From Linum tenue (Eukaryota; Streptophyta; Magnoliopsida; Malpighiales; Linaceae), in assembly GCA_946122785.1 (NCBI GenBank), contig CAMGYJ010000006.1, positions 47,760,066-47,824,065 on the forward strand: a stretch of DNA of 64,000 bases, written 5' to 3'. Made by a program: the position numbers and the translations under genes. Shown here piece after piece: positions 23,680 to 35,351 of the stretch. Every line of letters starts with the position of its first letter. The first letter of the stretch is position 1. The notes beneath the pieces are model-generated. The model did no database searches. It saw nothing but the letters and a program-made list of their open reading frames with translations, and was not told the DNA's origin.

Positions 23680-24097
23680 AATTTGCCCTTCTTTTCCCTT
23701 AAGAACCTGCCATTCGCGATCCCCGGTCGGGTATTTTAGGTGCCCGGCCGGGGATTTTTGAAATGCAACGCGTTGGTAGAGGATTAATCCCCGATTGAGG
23801 TCAAGAATAACTGATCGGGGATTTAAGCATTCCGGCCGGGACTCCTCGTGGGATTTCATCTTTTCCCCGGCCGGGTATTTCCACTCTTGGCCGGGTATTT
23901 CGCTCCTCCAGCTCCCTTTTACTCCAACGGTCTCCTTTTGACCCGACACTCGATTCCTCGCCTCCACGTCAATGCCAAATCCTGAATTTTGACATAAACA
24001 AACACAACCTAGCGTGAAATCGGATTAAAACACGAGAATCAACATCTCAAACGGCTCAAGAATGGAGGTAAAAATATGTGCAATTAACGGTCTATCA
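23680..24097 (-). repeat. Extra partial LTR at the 5' end of element A
   Basis: 418 bases repeating the LTR terminal part (about 23249-23679), again ending GGTCTATCA. It lies inside the CTCTT target duplication, so it was part of element A when inserted, or arose later by tandem duplication. Palindrome words CCCCGGCCGGGTATTT recur at about 23718-23905. Confidence 0.8.
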
Positions 24098-24102
24098 CTC
24101 TT

Positions 24103-24326
24103 CCAATGATGTTGCCCTAAGAGAAAGTCTTATGGCTAAAGCTGGCAATGTGCTGGATAATTTCATAAAGGCAGAAGTCACTCGAGTTGTGGCTCAAAAA
24201 AAGAAATAAAATCTCGGCCTACTTTGATAGAATGGCTAATTTCAAGAGCAAGATCAACGGAGTCTTGACGGAAGGTAGGGACAATGTTGCTAGAGGTATA
24301 GTTGGATATTATGAAGATCTATTGCG
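24103..24326 (+). pseudogene. L1 LINE ORF2, segment between two insertions
   Basis: Continuation of ORF2 between the endonuclease and reverse transcriptase domains: frames give ESLMAKAGNVLDNFIKAEVTRVVAQKK and GVLTEGRDNVARGIVGYYEDLL, as in plant L1 linker sequence. Bounded by element A on the left and a hAT element on the right. Confidence 0.7.
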
Positions 24327-26160
24327 TAGGGGTGGGCATCCGGTTCGATAAACCTGAACCTAACTAGAACAAACCGAACCGAAACTGAACTACTATTATT
24401 CGGTTTGGAATTCGGAAAAGGAAATAGCCAAACTTCGGAAACCAGCGTAGTCGTGACCGAACTGAATTTTCGGATTCTGAACCGATCAACCGAATTCTGT
24501 CTCCCCAACCCAGTCTCATACAGCCAAACCCAAGTCCAACTCTCCTAAAGCCCAATATTCAAGCCATAACCCTAGACCTAACTCAAGCCCAACTCTCTTG
24601 GATCCCAATCTTCAAGCCATAACCCTAGACCTAACTGCCAAGTCCAACGTAATAACAAAACAAAAAAGACACCCTCGGCTGTCTAACCTCTAGGCAGCCA
24701 TCAACGCACACCCCCACCCTTAGCAAACCAATTCTTCCAATTCCACCTCTGCTTGTGAAGGTCGGCTACGCGACGTGCTTGAGCAGATAGACACATTACC
24801 TAATCGCCCGTCTGCTTCTCAATTGCACCTCACCATCTCCAGTACCCTTGCCAACTCTCATCTCTCATCGTCGCTGAATATGCTTCATCAGCTACTGCAA
24901 CAAGTTCTCCTTTACTTGCAGGTGGCGGGGATTGGAATGGTTACAGTGGGATAGCGCAACCTCGGTGGCGGAGGAAGTTGAGCTTAACCCGGCAGCGGAG
25001 GGGAGAAGAAGGGCTGCTGGGCGCTGATGCTTCCTCTGGGGACGATGGTCGCTGACTGATGGATCTCTGATGCATTTTTGGAAGGAGCTGGATCTGCCGC
25101 GAAGGAGGGCAACATCAATTGGGTTGTCGATGATAATTGAGAAGAAGATGATAAAGAAGAAGAAAATGGTGGAGAGCAAGGGATTTGTAGATTGCAATGC
25201 AGTCAAAATCGCATTTTAAAACTTAAAAACTTACGGTTTTACGCTTCTATGTCCCCAAAACGCTTTTGTTTCCATATAAAATCTTTAGTGAATAAAATCG
25301 GGAGTAAAATGCGCTTTAAAGCTTAAAAGTTTACGCTTTTACGCTTCTGGTTCACCAAAACGCTTTACGCTTTTACGCTTCTAGTTCACTAAATGAGTAT
25401 TCTACTCATGAAAATAATGATAGAAAGTATATTCTAAAGGTAAATCACAAAAAAGAAAATCATATATTTGAGATTAAAAGATACATATTAGGTACCTGAG
25501 TGTATTCTTAACTTCAATAGAGTAATCTAATTCACCAGTTAGGCCCTTCCCAAATTCACTAGCATAGAGGGGAAGGTTGATTATTGTTAGATATATGTTT
25601 ATGAACTTATTGTTAAGATGTTATGAGTTTCTCACCTTTAGACATGAATTGCATGTATTTATTAACTTATATAAATTATGTGCACTCATATTTTACATAG
25701 TATATATGTCGTACTTAACACATTTTTTGTTATTTTACAGTATGCTTCAAAAACTTACGTTTTTACGCTTTGATTCTACGCTTTATGATTTTACCCCTTT
25801 TCCGCTTTTAGGTAGAATCGCGATTTTGACTGCATTGGTAGATTGGAATAAAGGAGAGAGATTGAGAGGAAAATAAAAAATGGATCGGAAGAGAGAGAGA
25901 GAGGGAGAGTTAGAGGGGGATGTGGGGAACAATAATGGTTTCAGGTTGCAGCAGTAGCACATCCATCATTTACAAAGGGAAAGGAAAATTTTTCGTTGTT
26001 GGGGGTGAAACTGTAACGAACCAAAATATATTCCGGTTCGGAATGGCCGAACCGAAATATATTTCTATTCGAATTCGGTTTGAGGTATGGTGGTAATCGA
26101 GGACCCGAAATATATAATTTTGGTTCGGTCAAAATCGAACCGACCGAATGCCCACCCCTA
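24327..26160. mobile_element. Non-autonomous hAT element
   Basis: 1834 bases with terminal inverted repeats TAGGGGTGGGCATCCGGTT at the left and the complement of CGAATGCCCACCCCTA at the right. It is flanked by the 8-base duplication CTATTGCG (24319-24326 and 26161-26168). The first and last 150 bases are dense in AACCGAA/TTCGGTT words. No transposase frame is recognised. It holds the nested element 25195-25837. Confidence 0.9.
25195..25837. mobile_element. Nested non-autonomous hAT element
   Basis: 643 bases. Ends CAATGCAGTCAAAATCG and CGATTTTGACTGCATTG form perfect inverted repeats; 8-base duplication GTAGATTG (25187-25194 and 25838-25845). Subterminal word TTACGCTTTTACGCTT is repeated at both ends. 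Same end sequence as 33589-34420. Confidence 0.9.
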
Positions 26161-26168
26161 CTATTGCG

Positions 26169-27530
26169 CGATCAGATTGTTACTCGACCCTTCCCTCACA
26201 TTTACTTGTCTCAGGGCCTTTCTCCTTTGGAACAGAAGATTATTTGAAGGCCTTTTTCGGATATGGAAGTTTGGGAGAGCATTGTCGATAGCGATGGCGG
26301 GAAAACTCTGGGTCCGAATGGCTTCACTTGGGAATTCTATAAGAAGTGTTCGCCATGGATCAAATCTGAAATTATGCTTGATTTTAATGATTTCTTCAGT
26401 TATGGATTCCTACCCGACTGCATCACCCACTCATTCATCTGTTTGAATCCAAAGAAGGATGTTGTTGAGGACATGTGTGATCTTCGTCCGATAAGCTTGA
26501 TGGGGAGTTTCAACAAATTGGTTAGCTAAGTCCTGGCTCACAGATTGAGGGGAGTCCTTCCCTAGCTTGTTTCCCATCAACAATTGGCTTTAGGTAAGGG
26601 GCGCCAGATTGGGGATGTTGGCCTTATTGCTTTCGAACTAGTGGATAATCGCAAGAAGAGCAGGAAACCGGGTTTAATGCTTAAGCTGGACATAGAGAAT
26701 GCCTTCGATAATGTGAATTGGAACTGTCCATTTCATATTTTGAATCGATTGGGCTTTCATCAACAGTGGAAGAAGTGGATTGCAGGAACTATGTGCGCCC
26801 CAAAGCTTTCTGTTCTTCTCAATGGGGAATCTAAAGGCTTCTTTGGTGCTCAAAAAGGATTGAGGCAAGGCGATCCGTTGTCGCCAGCTTTGTTCGTTAT
26901 TGTTATGGATATGTTATCTTTCATGTTATCCAAACTCACCAATAACGGTAAGATCAGAGGGTTCTGTATGAATGAAGACACTAGTGGAGGGGAAGTTACT
27001 CACCTTCTCTTCGCGGATGACACTCTCATTTTCTGTGGAGCGGAGTATGATCAGGTGAGTAATATTTTGGCGACTCTTTTATATTTTCAAGCCGTTACTG
27101 GGCTTAGGATTAATATGGATAAATCTATTATGCACACGGTTGAGGACGTCCCAAATCCATAGTTCTTTGCCTCTATTCTTGGATGCAATTGGAGTAGTGA
27201 GATCTCTAAATATTTAGGCTTTCCACTTGGCGCTAAGCCTATTGTTGTTTCCGTGTGGGACCCTAGTATTTAAAGTTACAGAAGAGGCTTCAGGAATGGA
27301 AAGGGAAATACTTGTCTCTTGGTGGAAGGCTGGTCCTCAACAAAGCGGTCCTCTCCAGCCAGCCGGTTTATGTTTTTTCCTGTTTAGAGCTCCTGGGTTG
27401 ATGATTAAACGTACGGAAAGTATCCAAAAAAAATTTGTTTGGGGAGACTCAAATGATTCTCGCAAAGTGCCCCTTGTCAGCTGGGACATTTGCAAAGCGG
27501 CGCGTTCTTAGGGTGGGCTAGGGGTTCTGG
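26169..27530 (+). pseudogene. L1 LINE ORF2, reverse transcriptase
   Basis: The reverse transcriptase that would copy LINE RNA at the nicked target. Blocks appear in order: GPNGFTWEFYKKCS, FICLNPKKDVVEDMCDLRPISLMGSFNKLVS, then after stops at 26527 and about 26561, LALGKGRQIGDVGLIAFELVD, MLKLDIENAFDNVNW, GLRQGDPLSPALFVIVMDML, and FADDT at 27010-27024, the catalytic Asp pair intact. It then reads VTGLRINMDKS. A stop at 27160 and frame changes beyond it end the open frame. The 192-codon stretch 26584-27162 is the longest surviving piece. The LINE is dead because of these stops and the insertions on its left. Confidence 0.92.
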
Positions 27531-28605
27531 ATCTTGCCTCTTTTAATCAGGCTATGATGGGTAAGTGGCTGTGGCGTTTTGCAACTAAGAAGGGGAGCTG
27601 GTGGAGGAACCTCATTGACATCAAGTATCCTAATACCTCCTCTGTTTGGCGTAAGTCGAGGAGTATGAGTGGATTTGCTGGATCGGTATGGGATAATTTT
27701 CTAAGGAGTATGACTCGTTCTAGAAGATGGCCAATATTGACCCAGGCAGCAGGGCGTGGGTCTCCTTTTGGCTTGATTTCTGGATCCCAAAGATGGTTCT
27801 CGTGGATAGTTTTCCCCATGTGGCTGCTGCATCGTCATTCCCTAATGCCTGGATCTCTGAAGTAATGTCCCCTTCTAGTGAAAGTTTTTATTGGGAATTT
27901 TTCTTTATATACTAACCTAAGGGGAGGGGCTAAGAGGGAGTGAAATAATTTGTTGAATTGTCTTAGTTCGGTTGGATCTAGTCGGGTAACCAGCGGGCCT
28001 CCTCGTCCTATTTGGTTACCCAACCCAGATGCTTCTTTCTCTGTTCATTCCATTTAGAAGTGCTTGGTCGAGGATTCGTACGAGGGTGTCCCTAATTTTC
28101 CTTCAAATTCTGTTTGGAGATCGATCGTGCCTGCTAAGATATGCACTTTCCTGTTGTTAGTTGCTCATAAGCGCATCCTTACCATTGATAACCTTAGGAG
28201 AAGAGGATGTCATGTGTTGAACAGGTGCAAGCTCTGCTGCCATGAAGAAGAGAAAATTGATAACATCTTCATCTACTGAGATTATGTGAAGGAAGTCTGG
28301 AACTGTTCTAAAGATGTCTGCAGCTCCATCGAGATTCTAACCAGAGATATTCTTTCCTCTATCTCCTGGTGGCCCTCTGAAGCTGCTGCTAATGTGGAAG
28401 GGTGGATTTTTTTATGCATTCTGCATTCCATTTGCTGGTTTTATGGATGGAGAGAAACCAACGAATATTTAGAGATGCTCAGATGATTGCTCGTGGTACT
28501 ACTAGGAAGGGTATTCGAAATTTTGTGGAGTGGGCTGTTGCTAGTGGCAAAGTTGGCAAAGAAGAAGGACTACTGTTGCTTGAGGGTCAGATGTCTAGGA
28601 TCTAA
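27531..28605 (+). pseudogene. L1 LINE ORF2, C-terminal zinc-binding region
   Basis: Frames continue with NQAMMGKWLWRFATKKGSWWRNLIDIKYP, then WRSIVPAKICTFLLLVAHKRILTIDNLRRRGCHVLNRCKLCCHEEEKIDNIFIY, which is the zf-RVT region found at the end of plant L1 ORF2, here followed by a stop at 28277 and YVKEVWN in the same frame. The final piece to about 28605 has no recognised domain. Two or more frameshifts separate the blocks. Confidence 0.8.
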
Positions 28606-29003
28606 CGGCTCTTGCTGGTTGTTGGCGCGCTGGTCCATGTGCGAGAGGTTCCTTGAGGTGGTTCTGTGGACTATCTTCCTAGACTTGCTGCGACCTCCTG
28701 ATCTTGTGGTTTCCCCTGTTCTATGATGGTCTATTCATTTGTCCTTGTCGTTTTGTGGGTGGGGGCTTCCATTTGCTTGGTTGAGGCTATCAGGGCAAGG
28801 TTGTTTTTTTTTTCCTTTTGTTGTTGTTGTAGGTTCTTGTTTTCTTCTGCTTCGGTTCTTCTTGTTCCTTGCAACAGGAGTGGTTCGGCCCACTTAGTTG
28901 CATATTTTTCCTTTCGACTATTGAGTTTGGGTTTTGGTTCAACCCTTTTGAACCATTGTTCTCCTGCACCATTGATCACCCTTATAAAAAAAGAGGCTTC
29001 CTT
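28606..29003 (+). other. Probable LINE 3' UTR
   Basis: T- and G-rich sequence with TTGTTGTTGTT runs, ending near a short A-tract (28984-28992). This is the usual appearance of a plant L1 3' UTR. No clear target duplication was found, so the end is approximate. Confidence 0.5.
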
Positions 29004-29253
29004 GTTCCTACACTGTTACTTAATCATCTTTTTTTATTAACCAAATTTCGAAAATTAAGTATATGTATTTAAATTTGAGAGTTATAACATTGTTTCTTAT
29101 ATTTCCAAATTCCAACATTATATGACTTTACCTCAGTACTCTTAGTAAATTTGAGAATGATATTGTATTGATAGAACGAGAATATTCTTATGATTATGCA
29201 CACGAATTAGCACTAGACAAACCTAAATATGAAGGAAAAATAACACCAATTTG

Positions 29254-29303
29254 GATGTTATCAAACTCTCTCACACTTAGGCATTTGCTTCTCCCCAAGC
29301 AAA
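29254..29303 (-). promoter_or_regulatory. Polypurine tract and hairpin of element H
   Basis: Sense TTTGCTT-GGGGAG-AAGCAAA followed by a TAAGTGTGAGAGAG tract next to the LTR end. This is the diverged equivalent of the GGGA-loop hairpin and tract in A, C and D; stem bases changed but pairing of seven pairs is kept. Confidence 0.6.
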
Positions 29304-30130
29304 CCTACTCAAACCAATGCAACTTGATAGAGAAATAAACGGGGGATGCACTCTAGTTCTTCATTGCATAAAGAAGAGTAGATGGAAATGATTAAATGTT
29401 AATTTCATCTTCCTGTGCATGCACAAACTCGTTGGTGATGACCATACTTACTACCTTAGGACGAACGTTGACGCGCATTGCACCAAACTTTTGCAAACTC
29501 ATTTGCAAGTAAGAATCTCTCCCTCATGACCAAGAGAGGATGGATCATTGCCTTCCCGAGCACTACTTCCCAGCCTACTCTCCACATTGGGCTGCCACAC
29601 ATGTTGGGTGCAAACGAGAGCTTGACGTGTCTTGAATCTCTAAAAGATACTTTGTACCTTGCCATACGATTCTTTGAGGAAGAAAGATGTTTGGGGGATG
29701 ATAATTATTAAGAGATGGCGGGACACGATAAAGCTATCTGATCCCCAAACATATCCTCAAATGGCACTCCGAGCCGAGAGGATCGATTGCCTCTCACGTG
29801 AGAACCTCTTTTTAAATATATTTTTTCAACAATAAGCACACATTTGTAAAAGTTACGAGTTCAAAATTGACGGAGAATCCCGCACACATGTGCTTCCTAA
29901 AATAGCAAATATTTTCACTAACCAAAGAGTAGGAAGAGAGTAAAATCCCTCATACATTGGTACTCTAATCATGCAACTACTCCCTATCGAGCACAACACA
30001 TCAATCATATATCAATTCAAAGCATGTTGAGTAGGTAATTGCAAGGAACAAGGTGCTTTGGAACCCTCAAATTTGATGTTTTGTGGTAATGCATTCTAGG
30101 TTCCAAAACACAATCAATAAGTCATTTAAC
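29304..30130. other. Non-coding 3' internal region of element H
   Basis: No gene supported. Two overlapping frames on opposite strands at about 29456-29711 have no recognised domain. Confidence 0.4.
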
Positions 30131-30579
30131 CAATGTTGTCAGAACCGAACCGGAGCATGACCCGGTAATGCGAACGGCTCGCACTTTAGTGGTCCAACCG
30201 GCATTAGACCGTTTAAAAACCCTTAGAGAACTGGTACCTAATAGTAATAAACACATTATCAGTATAAATAGAGGACATTTCTTAATCATAGCTCGTCTCT
30301 TTCCTTCGAAATTTTGAAATGGAAATAAGGATTCACTTTGAGAGCCCGACGTTTTTGGTTTATTTCAATTTTCAATTTTCTGAAATTTTTTTAATTAAAT
30401 TTAACAGCTGAATGGCAAAAACCGGACAAGCGGCTCGACCGGCTCGAGCGGTTAACCGCCTCGGCCGCTCGTCAACCGCTACATAAAACCGGAGCGGCTT
30501 TTAAACTGTTCCGAGCCGCTTTTGTGACCGGGTGGCGGTTTTACCGGTTGGGCCGAGCGGCTCGGCTTTAATAACACTG
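30131..30579. mobile_element. hAT-type MITE
   Basis: 449 bases flanked by CATTTAAC (30123-30130 and 30580-30587). Ends CAATGTTGTCAGAACCG and the complement of GGCTTTAATAACACTG form imperfect inverted repeats. The interior is dense in GGCTCG, ACCGG and GAGCGG words. Confidence 0.85.
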
Positions 30580-30587
30580 CATTTAAC

Positions 30588-31130
30588 ACCACAATACGCA
30601 TAATCTCTAGCATACACTCCCATAAGCAATCGTCAACGTTTTACATTCAAAATGAAGGGATTATACCAGTGATTCATGGCTCAATCAATCATGATAATCA
30701 TTTAAACATTCACACCCCCCCACCCACACACACAGACACTTGAGCAACACATTGTCCTCAATGTGGTAGATTCAAAAGAGAAGATCATGAAGGTTACTAT
30801 AGGTCGGGTTGTGGGTTGATGATGGTACACAAGTGTAGGTCTTTATCTTCCTTGTGGTTTTCACAATGATAAAGCACATAAGAAAGGGAGGAAGACAATT
30901 AAAAGACATAGGTACGATAAGTAGATAATCTAAGTACGGTTACTACTAGTACGATAATATTTAGAGTACGAGAATTGAAACGAACAAAAGCAATAATTAA
31001 AAATTGTTTAGAAGGAAAGAAAAGAAAGCAAAGAAAATTAAAAGATAGAACTTAGGCACTCGATGCAAAAGGGGGGTTGAGCGAAAAAGTTGGTGCGATA
31101 CATCTTCAATTGGGATATCCATCTTCTTCA
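30588..31130. other. Element H region beyond ORF-1
   Basis: Contains a CACACCCCCCCACCC run and the TTGTCCTCAATG motif (about 30747-30760), matching the motif that follows ORF-1 in A and C. No gene. Confidence 0.45.
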
Positions 31131-32859
31131 TTATAGCATGGATCCATGCCATGATATGTAGTCCTTCTCCCTCTGATTTTGAAGGATCTCTGCTATCATC
31201 GCTTCGACTCGAAAATAACTTTCATGGTTGAATGTTAGGGGAGCCAGATGAGAAGTGGGTGGATGCGCCTCTCCTCCCTCATATATGCTTCCGACTTGTT
31301 CTTCCTCGTTGACTAGACCTCTTCGTCCTCTTATTACCGTAGCTTCTGGAAGACAAAAGACGGAACACGGTACCCCCTCCATGTCCAACGTGTTACTGGT
31401 TGGAAATAGGGATAACAATGGGGCAGGTTTGGGGTGGGTTTTCCTAAACCATCCCCATCCCCATTTTCAAATACTCAAACCCATATCCACCCCATACCCA
31501 TGGGGGGAATGTTTTACAAAACCATCCTCATACCCGTGGATTTCGGGTACCCATGGGTAATACCCGTCCCCATACATCCAACATTATTATTCCTAATACA
31601 TCCAACATGAAGTCAACAAAATACAACCATTTTCTTAATATGGTTCAAAAATATCTCCTAAAACATTCATTAATACATAATATAGAGTAAAATATTTTCC
31701 AAATTATTATACTCTAACTCTAATACATCTACTAAGTAATAATTAACTAACATAATCGTGTTGGCAAGGGGGAAAATGAAAGAGTGAAGGGAGAATTGAG
31801 GTAAATGTATTAGGTTTTGATTAGAGTGGCCACTCAATTGCATTTCTACTATTTATTTTCTCAAGTTATCCTCATCAACACTAATAGATTACAATTTGAT
31901 CCACATACTTTTTTATATGTGAAGAAATTATCTTGGTGGGGCGGGTATAGGTATGGGTATGGGGCGGGGGAGGCTAAAACCATACCTGCCCCATACCCAT
32001 CAAACTTTTTGCGGGTTTTACCCATACCCGGTCAAAGCGGGCATTCCCCGCGTTGACTGGGTCGGGGAGTGGTCGGGTACCCATGACCATGGGTTTGATT
32101 GCCATCCCTAGTTGGAAATGGAAATCCACGTACTCCCCAAATCCCATTGTCATTCAAAGGTAGTACTTTAATTCTGGATTTCAAGATGTCAAAGGATATA
32201 GGAGTGATCCTAGTATCTAATCGAAATTATACGACTAAGAAATCGACTCCGAAATACTTTGTTAGACGAGTGAGAAAAACTCCTCCATGAAGGGCAGTGA
32301 GTCGATGGCCCATTTCATAACACTTGGAAGAAAATGATGTCTCGGGCAATCAAAATGCCCTTGATTTGGTTCTTTCTACCCACGGACCTAGAAATCACAT
32401 GGTGGATTAACCACCATTCCGATTTCACCATACTAGCCCTTGATAGCTTGACATCCCTTGGTCTACTATTGGACTTCTTGGATTCGGATGCATAAAATGG
32501 CTTGAAACATGGGAAGTCGGATTACCTTGTCAAGGTAGCAAAAGTGTTCGGTGATCAACGAAATCCGCCGGGTAAATATCCATGGCTCTTGTAAATTCCC
32601 GGATTGAAAGTTGGCGATGTTCTCCTCCTAGTTGGAATTGGATTTTATCTTGAAGGTCGACGACACCTCGCATATCTTCAATGGTGAGAGTGCTAATGAA
32701 TTCCAGAACAAGTACCCGATAGATGTTTTCTTGAATGGATAACAATTTAAGCCACTCCAACTTCTGAATCTTGGAACGGAGTGCATCATCAATCCCAAGA
32801 TGTGCGAAGAGTATCCATTTGAGACATGTACTCTCGCCTAGAGGAAGCCTTGAAGCCAC
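31131..32859 (-). pseudogene. ATHILA ORF-1-like gene of element H, split by a MITE
   Basis: The extra gene of Athila-type elements, function unknown. From 32859 the sense frame reads WILFAHLGIDDALRSKIQKLEWLKLLSIQENIYRVLVLEFISTLTI, then DKIQFQLGGEHRQLSIREFTRAMDIY, aligning with LLQIREKVYHELVLEFYTTF and VQFRLGGAPRSMSYQELATTLGL of element C. After a stop at 32530, other frames give LTRLTKYFGVDF..RLDTRITPISFDILKSRIKVLPL, matching C's LITRLASYFEISL..GDTSAFGEVTISKMHLL. A hAT element (31407-32110) interrupts it, and the last part (31131-31406) gives YFRVEAMIAEILQNQ, like C's YQYRMAAYDECLDMM. Stops and the insertion make it non-functional. Confidence 0.75.
31407..32110. mobile_element. hAT-type MITE
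   Basis: 704 bases flanked by GTTGGAAA (31399-31406 and 32111-32118). Ends TAGGGATAACAATGGG and the complement of ATTGCCATCCCTA form inverted repeats. Both subterminal regions are packed with CCCATACCC/GGGTATGGG words. Inserted in the ORF-1 of element H. Confidence 0.9.
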
Positions 32860-33588
32860 AATAGTTTGGTCTTAAATTGATCGGGGACATTGTACATATA
32901 AAAATGAGTGAGGTGCTCCATGCCACTTCTAACATTGGCTTGATTCTCTTGAGAAATTTAGCTTGTTGGATGGAGAGAGAGAGTGATAGTGGATTTGGTT
33001 CTTCAATAACTACTTTCTTTCATTTGGATTTTCATTTCTTCTTACGATGGTCTTGGCCAGGATGAGAGTTTTGAGAACGCTTAATGTTAGACGAACTCTC
33101 TCCACACACCATTTCCTTGTTCATGTAAGTTATCCTTCAAAACAAGTAGTACAAAATGCACAAACCATTAATCCAAACATCACATACCATAAAAAATACT
33201 TCTAAAGAGCATTGATCAATTCTGTAGGCTTCCTCAACACTTGAGTGAAACTAAAACTTTGGAAAAAGGAAGGACCTAGAGGGAGCTAAAGTTTAATGGA
33301 AAGGAATAATCATAGAATCTCGTTAACCAATAAAAATCAAGTAAAGAAGAATCAACAAGTGTTTTGAAGTCAATGTTCAATGAATAGGATTGAAGGAAAA
33401 AACAACTATGTGGTTGGGGAATTTCTTTGAACACTTGGTGGGCGGTCTATGAAAGCTTAAAACAAGAATGAAAATAGCCCACCAACGTCAAAACGAGTGT
33501 TTGAAGTTCTCAAAGTACTTAACACATTTTGAGGCAAATAAGATAATTTTAATATAAGAAAATACTTCTCAAAAGATGTTGGAAAGTG
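32860..33588. other. Element H, leader side of ORF-1, no gene
   Basis: AT-rich decayed sequence with no recognised frame, ending at the GGAAAGTG duplication (33581-33588) of the next hAT element. Confidence 0.4.
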
Positions 33589-34420
33589 CAATGCAGTCAA
33601 AATCGGGATTTTGATCGTAAAATCGTAGGATTTTAGGATTTTACTTAGGGATTGCGATCCTGATTTTACTATAAAATCGGTGGACCTTAAAATCATTTAA
33701 AATCGGGATTAAAATCGTTAAAATCGTAAAATCGTTAAAATCGAGATTTTGATCCTATGTGAACAAATAGGAAGCTTGAGCCAATTTAAAAGAAGTAGAA
33801 CTGATTCGGTGGAAAGGGCAATGACATTGATCTTCTCATATATTTTTCCTATTAAAAGAACATTTGAAAAAAAAAAATTCAACGAAAAAAAGAAGAAAAA
33901 ATAATAATTAGGGTTCGGTCAACCCCTTTCCCTGCTTCTTGTAACTCATCGGTAAAACAATTGTCAGAATATTGTAAGAGCGTAAAAATTAACATCATTA
34001 ATAACAAATTATTTGATTAATGAATATATTTGTACCAAACCAATGACATTACTTATTTTATTGGATTTCAGTTATTCTTAGTTTTAAATCATGCTTAGTA
34101 GACGATGTCGGAATACTACTTTTAGTTAAACTACCTAGACACAACATGAAAAACAAGAGCCAAACCCCATGAGCTCTATCCCTTCCTCATAAATTATTTT
34201 GAGTTACGCATTAAATAACAATTAAAATGATGATTTTGAAATATTAATCTTGAAAATGATCACTTTAAATGTTATAATCTTTGTGTTATTAATTATTTAC
34301 CTTATTATATTTTAATTTTTATATGGTACTTAAAATCCTACGATTCTAGGATTGGATTTTACGATTCCGATTTTACCACAGTTTTCGATTTTAGGTAAAA
34401 TCCCGATTTTAACTGCTTTG
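33589..34420. mobile_element. Non-autonomous hAT element
   Basis: 832 bases flanked by GGAAAGTG (33581-33588 and 34421-34428). Ends CAATGCAGTCAAAATCGGG and the complement of CCCGATTTTAACTGCTTTG match the nested element at 25195-25837. AAATCG words are repeated near both ends. No transposase frame seen. Confidence 0.9.
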
Positions 34421-34534
34421 GGAAAGTGTAGTAGAAGATGAGATGAAACATGGCATTGAGATCCAAAAGATGAGATGAAGAGAGTACACATGGTAGAGAA
34501 GCATTAAAATAAACTAGACAAACACATTCATTCA

Positions 34535-34696
34535 AAACCCTAAAATATTCATCCATTACATAATAGCCCGAAAACTAGGGTTTGGGGTTTAGAACCCTTA
34601 GTACCTTAAGAGACTACTCCATAAAGGAGGGAAGAAGATACATAGAAGAATTTGGGGAAGACTTGATGTTGAGGAAGATAACTTCTCCTTCTTTCA

Positions 34697-34757
<61 letters not shown>

Positions 34758-35351
34758 TCTCTCTAAACCTAAAATTTCTATCTAAAAATTAGCTCTCTTA
34801 AAATGGGGGAAGAAGTCCTCTATTTATAGACTTCAGGGGACGGAAAAGTTAGCGGCTGAATACGGGGGAGATCATGGTCGTGATCTTCTCCTCCGAGACC
34901 GCGATCTTCAGGCGTCGCCGTTTTGGTCTTCGGATGTTGGGCGTTCACTATCTTTGAGTCGCGACCACGAATATTCTCCCAGTCAGAGAAAACGATAACC
35001 GTGATCAGACTAGCAAAAATCTATGTTTCTTCTCGGTTAGCTTCATCACGAAGTTCGTGCCCAAGCCCTCCAGATTCGCAGTCGCGATCTTAGGCTCTCG
35101 GGCCGCGATCTTCACTCCAGCTTCGTGGCTTATTTTCTTGGTCGAGATCTTCCCCTTCAGGTCGTGTTCTTCAGCTTCCTGCCCACTTTGCTACACTTGT
35201 GCCCCTTTTCGTACCTAATTCACATATATTGTCTAAAGCACCTTAAAATCACATCATAATCTAATAGGAAAGAAAGAGGGATGCAATCGATAATATTCTT
35301 GTGATTATATGCACGAATTAGCACGAGAAAAAACAAATTTGAGTGTTATAA
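34535..35351 (-). repeat. Partial 5' LTR of element H
   Basis: Shares the family layout: an ACTAGGGTT..GACTACTCCAT block, then a pyrimidine-rich stretch, then the palindrome array (about 34860-35170), ending near GAGTGTTATA. Its words are variants of GATCGCGG/CCGCGATC, for example GACCGCGATCTTC and GGGCCGCGATCTTC. The TGACTCGC end is missing. Confidence 0.65.
34698..34764. repeat. (TC)n microsatellite
   Basis: About 65 bases of nearly pure CT repeat within the element H LTR, at the place where other family LTRs have a short CTCTCTCT run. Confidence 0.95.

Larger units (their letters stand above)
14744..24097 (-). mobile_element. Element A: Athila-like gag-protease retrotransposon
   Basis: Minus-strand element flanked by CTCTT (14739-14743 and 24098-24102). 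Order on its sense strand: 5' LTR (with an extra partial copy), tRNA-Asp primer site, duplicated gag, protease, integrase-tail remnant, conserved hairpin, ORF-1 scrap, hairpin and polypurine tract, 3' LTR. It lacks reverse transcriptase, RNase H and the integrase core. It lies inside LINE ORF2. A solo LTR with its own TSD (21754-22489) is inserted in its 5' LTR. Confidence 0.9.
29073..35351 (-). mobile_element. Element H: decayed Athila-like element
   Basis: Minus-strand relic. On the left is an LTR end (about 29140-29253, finishing GTTATCA) followed by the family hairpin and CACACTTAGG polypurine complement. In the middle is an ORF-1 (31131-32859). On the right is part of a 5' LTR (34535-35351). 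Gag, protease and primer site were not found between 32880 and 34535. Three hAT elements lie inside. Limits are approximate and no target duplication was found. Confidence 0.6.

Noticed and set aside
28723..29040. 105-codon frame with hydrophobic stretches
   Set aside because: It lies in the T-rich LINE 3' UTR; the Phe/Leu runs come from base composition.
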